Shown piece after piece: positions 8,267 through 17,250 of a stretch of 64,000 nt of DNA. A program made the translations under genes and the position numbers. Numbering within the stretch: position 1 is the first letter of the stretch; each line of letters starts with the position of its first letter. The stretch covers positions 22,336 through 86,335 of the forward strand of contig JALQYJ010000106.1 of the NCBI GenBank assembly GCA_023254175.1, written 5' to 3'. The DNA is from Runella sp. GTDB lineage: Bacteria > Bacteroidota > Bacteroidia > Cytophagales > Spirosomataceae. Under the pieces are notes generated by a model. That model saw nothing but the letters and a program-made list of their open reading frames with translations. It was not told where the DNA came from and searched no databases.

Positions 8267-10876
8267 ATGAAACGAATCATACTACGTTGGTGCCTCCTCT
8301 TACCTATTGGTGTAGTTGCACAAAAGAACAAGGCCATCACAATTCCCCAGCAAGATACTCAACTTTGGTACGATAAACCTGCTGACATTTGGACGGAGGC
8401 TCTTCCTCTTGGCAACAGCTACATGGGGGCTATGGTTTATGGAGGTATCACCAAAGAACACCTTCAACTTAATGAATCGACCCTTTATTCGGGCGACCCC
8501 AAGGGAACATTCAAAAATATTAATGTCAGAAAGCACTTTCGGGCTGTTGACTCCCTCCTTCGACATGGGCATTATTTAGAAGCACAAAACCTTATTCACA
8601 AAGAATGGCTTGGCCGAAATCACCAAAGTTACCAACCGATGGGTGATTTGTGGTTTGAGTTTGAGCACCCACGTACGCCTACGCAGTATCGAAGAGGATT
8701 AAATCTTGAAAATGCGATTTCGGATGTAGAGTACAAAATAGGCTCAACCACCTTTCGGCGGGAGTATTTTATGAGTTATCCTGACCACGTGCTGGTAGTA
8801 AAATTAACTGCCAAAGGAGGAACCTCCCTCAATGGGAAGGTTTATTTTTCGACACCCCATAAACCTCTAGCCAACTATAAATCTGAAAATCAGCAGCTTA
8901 TTTTGACAGCCAAAGCTCCTGGTTTTTTGACTCGGAGAACCTTAGCTCAAATCCAAAAAGAAGGTGACCAATACAAATACCCCGAACTCTTCGACAAAGA
9001 CAACCGTCTGCTCCCTCATGCCCAGCAAATCATGTACGGAAAAGATGCAGGAGGACTTGGAATGGCGTTTGATACTCGATTAAAAATTCTTAAAAACGAC
9101 GGAAAAGTAACTTTTGGGACTGACCATCTGAAGCTACAAAACGCAACTGAAGTTATCTTGCTTGTCAGTTGTGCCACTAGCTTCAACGGTTTCGACAAAA
9201 GCCCCGCAACTGAAGGTAAAGATGCCTCAAGATGGGCAGCAACTTATTTACAAAAAGCTTCTTTGTCTACCTATGAAAAGCTAAAACAACGGCATATTGT
9301 CGATTATCAAACTCTATTTCAGCGGGTTAAAATCCAAATTGAAACACCCACTGCTCAATCAGCCCTACCAACCGAGCAGCGAGTGTTAAAATTTTCGAAT
9401 GGTCAAGACCCCTCTCTAGCTAATTTATATTTTCAATTTGGGCGTTATTTAATGATTGCAGGTTCACGCCCAGGTGGACAGCCCCTTAATTTACAAGGCA
9501 TTTGGAATGACCAAATGATTCCATCCTGGAACGGCGGATATACTACCAACATTAACGCCCAAATGAATTATTGGCCTTCTGAACTCACCAATTTATCGGA
9601 GTGTCAAGAACCTTTTTTTAGGGCCGTGAAAGAATGGGCCATCAACGGTGCCCACACCGCCAAAGATATGTACGGTAACCAAGGGTGGGTTGGCCACCAC
9701 AACATGGACATTTGGCGACATTCCGAACCCATCGACGTCTGTAATTGCTCATTTTGGCCCATGGCTGCGGGTTGGATGGTAAGTCATTTTTGGGAACATT
9801 ATCTCTTTACAGGAAATACCCAATTCCTCAGAAATGAAGTATTTCCACTACTCAAAGGCGCCGTTTTGTTCTACAAAGATTGGTTAGTAACAAACCCGCA
9901 GGGGTATTTGGTGACTCCCGTGGGGATGTCTCCCGAGCATAATTTTTTATACAGTGAGAAACAGATGGCAACCTTTAGTCAAGGTCCAACGATGGACATG
10001 GCCATTGTGCGGGAATCATTTGCACGCTACCTCGAAGCAACGCGTATTTTGGAAATTCAAGAACCTTTAGTGACTGAAATTACGGATAAAATGCGTCGGC
10101 TTTTGCCCTATCAAATAGGAAAATACGGTCAGTTGCAAGAATGGTCTATTGATTTTGATGACAGTGAAAAAGAACACCGTCACATATCTCATTTGTACGG
10201 TTTTCACCCAAGCAACCAAATTAACGCCCACAGCAACCCTGAACTGACAGCCGCCGTAGCAAAAAGCATGGAGCGCCGTGGTGACCAAGCAACGGGCTGG
10301 TCGATGGGCTGGAAACTCAACGTACAAGCTCGACTACAAAACAGCGAAAAAGCGTACACCCTTCTCACCAATTTACTGAGTTTGCTGAAAGAAAACGACC
10401 GCCAAAACTTCAATGGTCACACCTATCCCAATCTGTTCGATGCCCACCCTCCTTTTCAAATTGACGGCAACTTTGGAGCAACGGCTGGAATCGCCGAAAT
10501 GCTGGTACAAAGCCATGCAGGAGAGATTCATCTACTTCCAACTTTACCCAAGGCTTGGCAATCAGGGAAAATCAAAGGACTAAAAGCTCGCGGTGGTTTT
10601 TTGATTGACTTGGAGTGGAACAATGGAAAACTTACTTCGGCCACTATTACATCAACAATTGGGGGAGTTTGCCGCGTCAGAACATCAGATAAAATGACAC
10701 TTTCGACAGCCTCCTCCTACGTAGCAAGTAGCCCAAACCCTAACCCTCTTTTCAATTTTATCAACCCAGGGAAACCATTGATTCAGAAACCCAATGCGCT
10801 GAGTAATTTGGCGTCATTAGCAGGGTATACTCAAGAATTTTCCACCGAAAAAGGCAAAACTTACACTCTGCATTGA
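8267..10876 (+). CDS. Glycoside hydrolase family 95 (alpha-L-fucosidase type), secreted
   Basis: 869 residues with a short signal peptide ([19 protein letters not shown]). GH95 enzymes are inverting exo-glycosidases, mostly alpha-1,2-L-fucosidases, with some alpha-L-galactosidases. Seen: N-terminal [19 protein letters not shown]; the Asn pair in [12 protein letters not shown] near residue 427; the acid Glu in MSPEHNF near 555; and the Asp in FQIDGNFGA near 731. These correspond to the residues described for the bifidobacterial family member. All key residues are present, so it is likely active. No SusC/SusD genes adjoin, so it is not part of an obvious polysaccharide-utilisation locus. It has its own terminator. 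Confidence 0.9.
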   Translation: MKRIILRWCLLLPIGVVAQKNKAITIPQQDTQLWYDKPADIWTEALPLGNSYMGAMVYGGITKEHLQLNESTLYSGDPKGTFKNINVRKHFRAVDSLLRHGHYLEAQNLIHKEWLGRNHQSYQPMGDLWFEFEHPRTPTQYRRGLNLENAISDVEYKIGSTTFRREYFMSYPDHVLVVKLTAKGGTSLNGKVYFSTPHKPLANYKSENQQLILTAKAPGFLTRRTLAQIQKEGDQYKYPELFDKDNRLLPHAQQIMYGKDAGGLGMAFDTRLKILKNDGKVTFGTDHLKLQNATEVILLVSCATSFNGFDKSPATEGKDASRWAATYLQKASLSTYEKLKQRHIVDYQTLFQRVKIQIETPTAQSALPTEQRVLKFSNGQDPSLANLYFQFGRYLMIAGSRPGGQPLNLQGIWNDQMIPSWNGGYTTNINAQMNYWPSELTNLSECQEPFFRAVKEWAINGAHTAKDMYGNQGWVGHHNMDIWRHSEPIDVCNCSFWPMAAGWMVSHFWEHYLFTGNTQFLRNEVFPLLKGAVLFYKDWLVTNPQGYLVTPVGMSPEHNFLYSEKQMATFSQGPTMDMAIVRESFARYLEATRILEIQEPLVTEITDKMRRLLPYQIGKYGQLQEWSIDFDDSEKEHRHISHLYGFHPSNQINAHSNPELTAAVAKSMERRGDQATGWSMGWKLNVQARLQNSEKAYTLLTNLLSLLKENDRQNFNGHTYPNLFDAHPPFQIDGNFGATAGIAEMLVQSHAGEIHLLPTLPKAWQSGKIKGLKARGGFLIDLEWNNGKLTSATITSTIGGVCRVRTSDKMTLSTASSYVASSPNPNPLFNFINPGKPLIQKPNALSNLASLAGYTQEFSTEKGKTYTLH

Positions 10877-10893
10877 AATTTTTTTAACTATTT

Positions 10894-10930
10894 CGAAGCG
10901 CTACCTCGGGCGAGGTAACGCTTCGTTTTT
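10894..10930 (+). terminator. Terminator after GH95 gene
   Basis: Stem cgaagcg-c-tacctc (10894-10907) pairs with gaggta-a-cgcttcg (10912-10925), with one mismatch, followed by TTTTT. Confidence 0.82.
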
Positions 10931-10997
10931 GGCCAAATTTGCTAAAATAGTATTACTCTAGGGCAATGATTCAGAGAAAACAAAGTGAAAAGATAAG

Positions 10998-11005
10998 TAC
11001 GTTTG
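10998..11005 (+). promoter_or_regulatory. Candidate -7 element for S9 peptidase gene
   Basis: TACGTTTG matches TAnnTTTG exactly, 24 nt before the ATG. No TTG is visible at the right distance upstream, so only the -7 half is supported. Confidence 0.35.
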
Positions 11006-11029
11006 TAAAAACTTAAATCCATTCTTTCC

Positions 11030-13309
11030 ATGCCTCCTTTTCTAACTAACAAGTCTAAAATAACTTCGTATTTTACTTTATTTCTGCTAATTATCTCTCA
11101 ACTTCCCTCGATTAGCCAAGGGACATTGGAAGATTATCGTCGTTCGGAAACGCTTAAAAATAAGCTCAAAGACAAAGTGTATAATGCCCCCAACCAAGTC
11201 AATTGGTCGAAGTCGGGTAAAATTGCGTGGTACACCATTCAAACGCCAAGAGGAAAAGAATTTATTTCGGTTTTTCCGCAGACGAAAACCCGCCAAGTGG
11301 CTTTTAACCACGAATCATTAGCCGAACAACTCAACCGACTTGCCAAAACGACGGCAAAGCCTTTTAATTTACCTTTCAATTTTATCAATTTTGTCAAAGA
11401 AGACCAAGAAATTGAATTTAGTACCGAAGGGTTCGTCTGGACGTACGCATTGGCCACCAATAGTTTACACAAAAAAGAACCTATTCGCAATGAACCACAG
11501 CGGTATTGGGCAGCGGCACAAAGTGACCAACCCGATAAACCTATCTTTTCGCCTGATAGTTTGTGGACTTGCTATGTAAAAAACTTCAATGTGTATATTC
11601 GGTCCGTTAAAACCAACAAAGAACTGCAACTTTCTTTCGATGGTGCCGAGGGTGAATATTACTCAGGGTTCGTACAATGGGCACCCGATTCTAAAAAGTT
11701 GGTCGCCAATAAGATTCGTCCCAACCAAAAACACCTCATTTATTTCGTTCGCTCTTCGCCCGAAGACCAGCTCCAACCCAAACTAGAAAGCCGCGAATAC
11801 CTCAAACCAGGGGATGCGTTACCAATTCGGCAACCGCACCTTTTCCTGATTGAGGAACAAAAAAATATTCCAATTGATGATGCTTTATTCAACCAACAAT
11901 ACAGCTTGTCGCGCATGGATTGGAGAAAAGACAGCCGTGCTTTTACGTTTGAATACAACCAACGCGGCCACCAAATCTACCGTGTGTTGGAAGTCAGTGC
12001 TTCTAATGGCGCCATTCGCCCGCTGATTGAGGAACAAAGTAAAACGTTCATTGATTACAGTGGCAAAAGATATCGGTATGATGTAAGCGACGGAAAAGAA
12101 ATCATTTGGGCGTCTGAACGAGACGGCTGGAACCACCTTTATTTGTACGATGGGCTGACAGGGAAAATAAAAAAACAAATTACTAAAGGCGAGTGGGTTG
12201 TGCGGAATGTAGTGAATATCAACGAAGAAAAACGAACGATTATTTTTGCCGCCAGTGGCATTATTCCTCAACAAGACCCTTATTTTATACACTATTATAG
12301 AATCAATTTTGATGGCACGGGCCTTACGCCACTCACCACCGAAAATGCCAACCATACAGGAGCTTTTTCTCCAGATAACCCTTTCTTTATAGATACCTAT
12401 TCACGCGTTGATTTTCCACCTGTTACCGTTTTACGTTCAGTAACCGACGGCAGTATAATGATGGAACTTGAAAAGGCTGATATTTCGGAATGGACAAAAG
12501 CCAGCTGGAAAGCGCCAGAAGTATTTACGGCCAAAGCACGTGATGGTAAAACTGATATTTGGGGAATCATCATCCGTCCCACCAGTTTTGACCCCAACAA
12601 AAAATACCCCGTTATTGAGAATATTTACGCAGGGCCTCACAGTTCGTTTACGCCAAAATCATTTATGGCCAATAACCGTTCTATGTTCGAATTGGCCGAA
12701 CTTGGGTTCATTGTGGTTCAATTAGACGGCATGGGGACGTCGAATCGTTCAAAGGCATTTCACGATGTTTGTTGGAAAAATCTGAAAGATGCTGGTTTTC
12801 CCGACCGTATTTTGTGGATGCAAGAAGTAGCACGTAAATACCCTTCATTTGATATAAGTCGGGTCGGCATTTACGGAACCTCGGCGGGTGGGCAAAGTTC
12901 AACGGGAGGTTTGTTGTTTTATCCTGATTTTTACAAAGTTGCCGTTTCGTCTTGTGGCTGTCATGACAACCGTATGGATAAAATTTGGTGGAACGAACAA
13001 TGGATGGGCTACCCGATTGGCTCCCACTACGAAGAATGTTCAAACGTAACCAATGCCCACAAATTACAAGGGAAGTTGATGCTTATTTTGGGCGAAGTTG
13101 ATGACAACGTTGATCCTGCCTCTACCATGCAGCTAGTAAATGCACTTATTAAGGCCAACAAAGACTTTGATTTTTTGATGGTTCCCAACATGGGGCACTC
13201 CACGGGAGGCGACTACGGCGAACGTAAGCGTCGTGATTTCTTTGTTCGTCATCTTTATCATACCGAACCACCTTCTTGGACGATTTCTCTGACCGAAGAA
13301 ACAAAATAA
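11030..13309 (+). CDS. S9 family prolyl oligopeptidase / dipeptidyl peptidase IV-like
   Basis: 759 residues with signal peptide (to about residue 30). An N-terminal beta-propeller (DPPIV_N) at about 90-480 is followed by an alpha/beta-hydrolase catalytic domain. The catalytic triad is visible: Ser in GTSAGGQ near 618, Asp in GEVDDNVDP near 690, His in NMGHSTGG near 722. Family members remove X-Pro dipeptides in the periplasm or at the cell surface. The first residues SQGTLEDYRR resemble Bacteroidota periplasmic members. The gene stands alone between the GH95 gene and a convergent C-S lyase. Confidence 0.9.
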   Translation: MPPFLTNKSKITSYFTLFLLIISQLPSISQGTLEDYRRSETLKNKLKDKVYNAPNQVNWSKSGKIAWYTIQTPRGKEFISVFPQTKTRQVAFNHESLAEQLNRLAKTTAKPFNLPFNFINFVKEDQEIEFSTEGFVWTYALATNSLHKKEPIRNEPQRYWAAAQSDQPDKPIFSPDSLWTCYVKNFNVYIRSVKTNKELQLSFDGAEGEYYSGFVQWAPDSKKLVANKIRPNQKHLIYFVRSSPEDQLQPKLESREYLKPGDALPIRQPHLFLIEEQKNIPIDDALFNQQYSLSRMDWRKDSRAFTFEYNQRGHQIYRVLEVSASNGAIRPLIEEQSKTFIDYSGKRYRYDVSDGKEIIWASERDGWNHLYLYDGLTGKIKKQITKGEWVVRNVVNINEEKRTIIFAASGIIPQQDPYFIHYYRINFDGTGLTPLTTENANHTGAFSPDNPFFIDTYSRVDFPPVTVLRSVTDGSIMMELEKADISEWTKASWKAPEVFTAKARDGKTDIWGIIIRPTSFDPNKKYPVIENIYAGPHSSFTPKSFMANNRSMFELAELGFIVVQLDGMGTSNRSKAFHDVCWKNLKDAGFPDRILWMQEVARKYPSFDISRVGIYGTSAGGQSSTGGLLFYPDFYKVAVSSCGCHDNRMDKIWWNEQWMGYPIGSHYEECSNVTNAHKLQGKLMLILGEVDDNVDPASTMQLVNALIKANKDFDFLMVPNMGHSTGGDYGERKRRDFFVRHLYHTEPPSWTISLTEETK

Positions 13310-13318
13310 AATAAGTGT

Positions 13319-13377
13319 CGAGTGGAGAGCGCAAAATGCCGAATAAAAAGCCAGTTCTGCACTCTCCACTCGGCATT
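13319..13377. repeat. Overlapping inverted repeats between convergent genes
   Basis: Two exact inverted repeats interlock: cgagtggagag (13319-13329) with ctctccactcg (13362-13372), and aatgccga (13335-13342) with tcggcatt (13370-13377). They share bases, so the stems are mutually exclusive. The right arm overlaps the stop codon of the convergent gene. This may act as a terminator but has no T-run. It looks like a dispersed palindromic repeat. Confidence 0.6.
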
Positions 13378-14506
13378 AAAATAGCGATTTAATCCGTCGA
13401 ATTACCTGCTCTAAAGTAGTTCGGGGACAAGCAAAATTTAGGCGAATAAACCCTTCACCGTCAAATTGAATACCGTCAGAAACACCTACCCCCACTTCCT
13501 CTAGTTTTTGGGCAAAGTTTTCAATTCCCGTCTCACGAGTGTCAATCCAAGCCAAATAGGTAGCCTCCAACGGCATCATTTTCATTCCCTTTAGTTGGTT
13601 TACTTCATTAAGCAAAAATTGGTGATTTTGGCGAAGATACACCAAAAGTTCCTCGTGCCACACCGCTCCATCGCGATAGGCTGCCAACGCCGCTTCGTAC
13701 GAATAAGCCGAAAGCATGGGCATCAGTCCAGCTTTGGTTTTCAGGAAATTTGTTCTTAATTCATCATTTGGAATAATTGCCATTGAGCAACCCAATCCTG
13801 CAATGTTAAAGGTTTTACTGGGAGCCAAAAGTGTAATGGTCGATTGTTCAGCTTCGGGGCTTAAAGTGGCAATCGAAACGTGCTTTTTGGTTGTATCAAG
13901 GATTAAATCGCAGTGAATTTCGTCCGAACAAATGATAATCGAATGTTTCAGGCAAATTTGAAGCAATTTTTCTTGTTCCTCTTTGGTGAAAACTGTCCCT
14001 CCAGGATTATGAGGATTACAAAGCAAAAATAACTTCGTTTGGGGGGTAATAGATGCCTCTAACGCATCAAAATCAATCGTCCAACGGTTATTTTCGAACA
14101 GAAGAGGCACTTTTTGCAGTAAACGGCCCGCCGCGCGGGTTTCCAACATAAAAGGGTGGTACACAGGAGTCGTCATCATTATGGCTTCTTCCTCTTTTGC
14201 CACCGTTCGAATCGACAAGCCAATGCCTGGTACTAAGCCTGGAAGCCAGACAATCCACTCTTTTTTCACGTCCCATCCATGACGAGTACGTAAACGCTCC
14301 ATTACCACCTCATTGAGTTCGTCTGGGCAACCCGAATATCCAAAAATGCCATGCTCGGTTACTTTCTGAAGAGCCTTCAAAATAGGCGGAGCTGCTTTAA
14401 AATCCATGTCGGCAACCCAAACAGGGATTACATTTGCATCGCTATATTTATCCCACTTATAACTATTGGTATTCCGTCGGTCGATGACTTGGTCAAAAAT
14501 GCTCAT
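13376..14506 (-). CDS. PatB/MalY family C-S lyase (cystathionine beta-lyase-like)
   Basis: 376 residues, fold-type I PLP enzyme. Seen: VWVADMDFKAAPPI near residue 30 (signature of the MalY/PatB group), LCNPHNPGGTVF, CSDEIHCDLI, and Schiff-base Lys231 in LLAPSKTFNIAGLG. Family members cleave the C-S bond of cystathionine or related thioethers, giving homocysteine or a free thiol, pyruvate and ammonia. It follows the ATP-grasp gene on the same strand with a 41-nt gap, so the two probably form an operon. No methionine-biosynthesis gene is near, so a role in thioether or peptide catabolism is possible. Confidence 0.88.
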   Translation of the reverse strand: MSIFDQVIDRRNTNSYKWDKYSDANVIPVWVADMDFKAAPPILKALQKVTEHGIFGYSGCPDELNEVVMERLRTRHGWDVKKEWIVWLPGLVPGIGLSIRTVAKEEEAIMMTTPVYHPFMLETRAAGRLLQKVPLLFENNRWTIDFDALEASITPQTKLFLLCNPHNPGGTVFTKEEQEKLLQICLKHSIIICSDEIHCDLILDTTKKHVSIATLSPEAEQSTITLLAPSKTFNIAGLGCSMAIIPNDELRTNFLKTKAGLMPMLSAYSYEAALAAYRDGAVWHEELLVYLRQNHQFLLNEVNQLKGMKMMPLEATYLAWIDTRETGIENFAQKLEEVGVGVSDGIQFDGEGFIRLNFACPRTTLEQVIRRIKSLF

Positions 14507-14547
14507 TTATACTTGTAATTGGTTGTTAGTTTGTCTTTGTTACGCGT

Positions 14548-15756
14548 TTAGTGCGTAGGTTTATCTTGGGCGGGTGCCGAAGCATGGTAATCATGTCGAA
14601 TCATTTCGGCGTATTTGTCCATCAGTTCCATGACACGTACACGGTTCTCAGATTGTACAATCAAGCCAAGGTGGTATTCTTCATGCATTCTCCAAACGAT
14701 TTCGGGGTCGTTAAAAGGGCTCAAATCGGGCCACTGTTGGCGTGCCAGTGAAATGACAATACCTGTATAGAGATTTTGAACTTCTGGCAAAACATAATCT
14801 ATTTGTAAGGCTTTGGCGTGCTCAATATTAGCCCATTCTTTCCATAAATTAATGCCTGAAGAGAAATCTACCATTTCGGCCAAATGAGCACCTCCCACTC
14901 GTGAGGCTGTTTCTAAAAAATAAAACTCACCATCTTCATAACACTTAATCACCTCCGTATGCGACGCACTGTAATTCATTTGGAAGGCTTTTAGTACCTG
15001 TTCATTTACTTTTTTAAGTGCTTTCGCGTCTTTGCTTCCAAACTCTACCGTCACCGAACGAAAAATACCGCCACCGTGTGCCACTTCAAAGGGGGTGTTC
15101 AAATACTGACTACTGCGTTCAAAAATGACTTTTTTATCAAGGGTCAGCGCATCCACGTGGTACACATCGCCAGGTTTAAATTGCTCAATCAAAAACATGT
15201 GGCGTTCTTCGCCCAAGCTGTGAATGGTGTTCCAAGCTTCGTCAAAACTATGTACTTTTTTAATTCCCGCCGCTGAGGCTTCGGCGCGGGGCTTAATCAC
15301 CCACGGCGCTTGGGTCGAGCGAAGGTACTCAGTAATTTCGACGTCGTTAAATAATCCTATAAAAGCTGGCACTTTAATTCCTGCATCACGAGCCTGTACC
15401 CGCATGGCCAATTTATCTCGAAAGTATCGTGCCGTAGTTTGTCCCATTCCAGGAATTCGAAAATGTTCACGTAAGATGGCTGCTTTCTCAACGTCAAAGT
15501 CATCAAGAGCTACTACTCGATCAATCTTTCGAGTACGCATCACATAGGCCATCCCTTTAATCATATTATCAAAATTGGAAAGTGTATTTGAATCATCTTC
15601 CAAGTAAAACAACTCGTCAATTGACTCGTAAGGCCATTCCTTCCCTTCGGTTCGCCGAGCCGTAAGGAGGTACACCGTGTTGCCTGCCTCTTTACACGCA
15701 CGTAGAAAGTCACCGCCTTTGAAGTAACACGTAATACATAAAAACGTTAAACTCAT
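14548..15756 (-). CDS. ATP-grasp domain carboxylate-amine/thiol ligase-like protein
   Basis: 402 residues. An N-terminal Rossmann-like pre-ATP-grasp domain (MSLTFLCITCYFKGGDFLRAC) precedes an ATP-grasp core at about 110-310. Seen: PWVIKPRAEASAAGIKKV (ATP-binding Lys), FLIEQFKPGDVYHVD and a metal-binding FLETASRVGGAH. The arrangement resembles L-amino-acid ligases and carnosine-synthase-like enzymes, which join a carboxylate to an amine through an acyl phosphate. The substrate is unknown. It lies upstream of the PatB-like C-S lyase in a probable two-gene operon. Confidence 0.78.
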   Translation of the reverse strand: MSLTFLCITCYFKGGDFLRACKEAGNTVYLLTARRTEGKEWPYESIDELFYLEDDSNTLSNFDNMIKGMAYVMRTRKIDRVVALDDFDVEKAAILREHFRIPGMGQTTARYFRDKLAMRVQARDAGIKVPAFIGLFNDVEITEYLRSTQAPWVIKPRAEASAAGIKKVHSFDEAWNTIHSLGEERHMFLIEQFKPGDVYHVDALTLDKKVIFERSSQYLNTPFEVAHGGGIFRSVTVEFGSKDAKALKKVNEQVLKAFQMNYSASHTEVIKCYEDGEFYFLETASRVGGAHLAEMVDFSSGINLWKEWANIEHAKALQIDYVLPEVQNLYTGIVISLARQQWPDLSPFNDPEIVWRMHEEYHLGLIVQSENRVRVMELMDKYAEMIRHDYHASAPAQDKPTH

Positions 15757-15905
15757 GGGTAGTTAAGGTTTAAAGGTCAATAGAAGTGTAAGCTTATTTC
15801 TTTTAGGTTTTCACAGATTGAATTTTACTCTCACCCCAGAAAGCATTAGTATTGTGGTGACTTTCCAAACATACAAACTATCAAACTTTCAAACAAACAC
15901 CACCT

Positions 15906-17126
15906 GTGAATTTCCCCATTTTCATTGCCCGTCGAATCCGAGAACCCCAACAAGCCACATTTTCTGCTACTGTGTCGCGCGTTGGAGTAGCTACTATCGC
16001 CCTAGGAATCGCCGTTGGAATTGTAGCATTGGCCGTGTTATTTGGCTTTAAGGGAGCTATCTACCAAAAAGTATTCTTGTTTGGTTCGCACCTTCAAGTC
16101 AGCAAGCTATCCCTCAATCAATCATACGAAAGTGCTCCCCTTCCCTTTCATAGCCGCCCTTATGACCAGTGGCAGCAAGTCAAAGGTTTACGGCATCGAC
16201 AAGCGGTGGCTCACAAAGCGGGTATTTTAAAAACACCCGATGAACTTCAAGGGGCTGTCATAAAAGGGGTGGGACTCGATTACGATTGGAAACTACTCTC
16301 AGAAAACCTTGTAGAAGGTCGTATCATTCAATTTTTAGACACTACTTATGCCAACGAAATCATCATTAGTCGCGTAATTTCTAAAAAATTAAACCTCAAA
16401 TTGAATGATGACGTATTGATGTATTTTATTCAAAACCCTCCTCGCGTTCGAAAATTGAAGGTTGTGGGAATTTATGAAACCAATTTAGAAGAATTTGACA
16501 ATCAACTGGTTTTGGGGGACATTGGACTTGTGCAACGATTGAATGGCTGGGGTCCCGATTCGGTGGGTTCGTATGAGTATTTTGTTAAAGATTTTACACA
16601 ACTTGAACCAACTGCAAAAGAATTATACGCACAACTTCCCTCATACATGCGGTTAGAACGAGTAACCGACAAATACCAACCCCTCTTTGAATGGCTCCAA
16701 CTACTTGACCAAAACACCATGGTTTTATTGATTCTCGTCTTCTTTGTGACTTGCTTCAATATTGCCTCAGTTTTGTTAGTAATGATGATGGAACGCACAC
16801 CCATGGTAGGACTTTTAAAAACACTGGGAAGCCCCAATACCCAAATACGTCGTATCTTTTTTTACGTTGGGCTACAATTGGCTTTAAAAGGATTAGTGGT
16901 CGGTAATTTAATTGGCTTAGGTATATGTTGGCTCCAATTTAAGTTTCATCTCATTCCATTAGACCCCGTCAATTACTTTATAAATACTGTTCCAATCGAA
17001 TTTGACTGGATTTCATTCTTGTTGCTAAACGTAGGAATTTTAAGCCTAATTACTGTAATTTTACTAATTCCTACACTTATCATAAGTCGTATTCGACCAG
17101 TACAAGCATTGATGTTTAAGAAATAA
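15906..17126 (+). CDS. FtsX/LolE-like ABC transporter permease
   Basis: 406 residues starting at GTG. The layout is typical of MacB/LolC/E-type permeases: helix 1 at about 20-45, a large periplasmic domain at about 45-270, then three C-terminal helices (LILVFFVTCFNIASVLLVMMME near 278-300; further helices near 315-350 and 370-395). The conserved block MMERTPMVGLLKTLGSPNTQIRRIFF is present. LolE-type proteins extract lipoproteins from the inner membrane, and other FtsX-type proteins drive mechanotransmission. No ATPase gene adjoins, so the partner must be encoded elsewhere. A strong hairpin terminator follows. Confidence 0.85.
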   Translation: MNFPIFIARRIREPQQATFSATVSRVGVATIALGIAVGIVALAVLFGFKGAIYQKVFLFGSHLQVSKLSLNQSYESAPLPFHSRPYDQWQQVKGLRHRQAVAHKAGILKTPDELQGAVIKGVGLDYDWKLLSENLVEGRIIQFLDTTYANEIIISRVISKKLNLKLNDDVLMYFIQNPPRVRKLKVVGIYETNLEEFDNQLVLGDIGLVQRLNGWGPDSVGSYEYFVKDFTQLEPTAKELYAQLPSYMRLERVTDKYQPLFEWLQLLDQNTMVLLILVFFVTCFNIASVLLVMMMERTPMVGLLKTLGSPNTQIRRIFFYVGLQLALKGLVVGNLIGLGICWLQFKFHLIPLDPVNYFINTVPIEFDWISFLLLNVGILSLITVILLIPTLIISRIRPVQALMFKK

Positions 17127-17188
17127 TTCATCATCTTGGACGGGTTCGTACAACTGTTTGCTGGCCACTTCAATTTTATTGGTACCAC

Positions 17189-17230
17189 ATTAAAAAAGTC
17201 CCTGCTCTTTCGAGCAGGGACTTTTTTAAT
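17189..17230. terminator. Strong bidirectional terminator
   Basis: Perfect 19-bp arms at 17189-17207 and 17212-17230, loop tttc, with A- and T-tracts at the ends. It separates the convergent permease and PpiD genes. Confidence 0.93.
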
Positions 17231-17250
17231 TACTTGCTAACCATGATTTC

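Noticed and set aside
8104..8376. 90-codon plus frame overlapping the GH95 start
   Set aside because: Starts at TTG, conflicts with the clear GH95 signal peptide, no coding features.
11885..12355. 156-codon minus-strand frame inside the S9 peptidase gene
   Set aside because: Antisense of a complete propeller-domain coding region, with no conserved features of its own.
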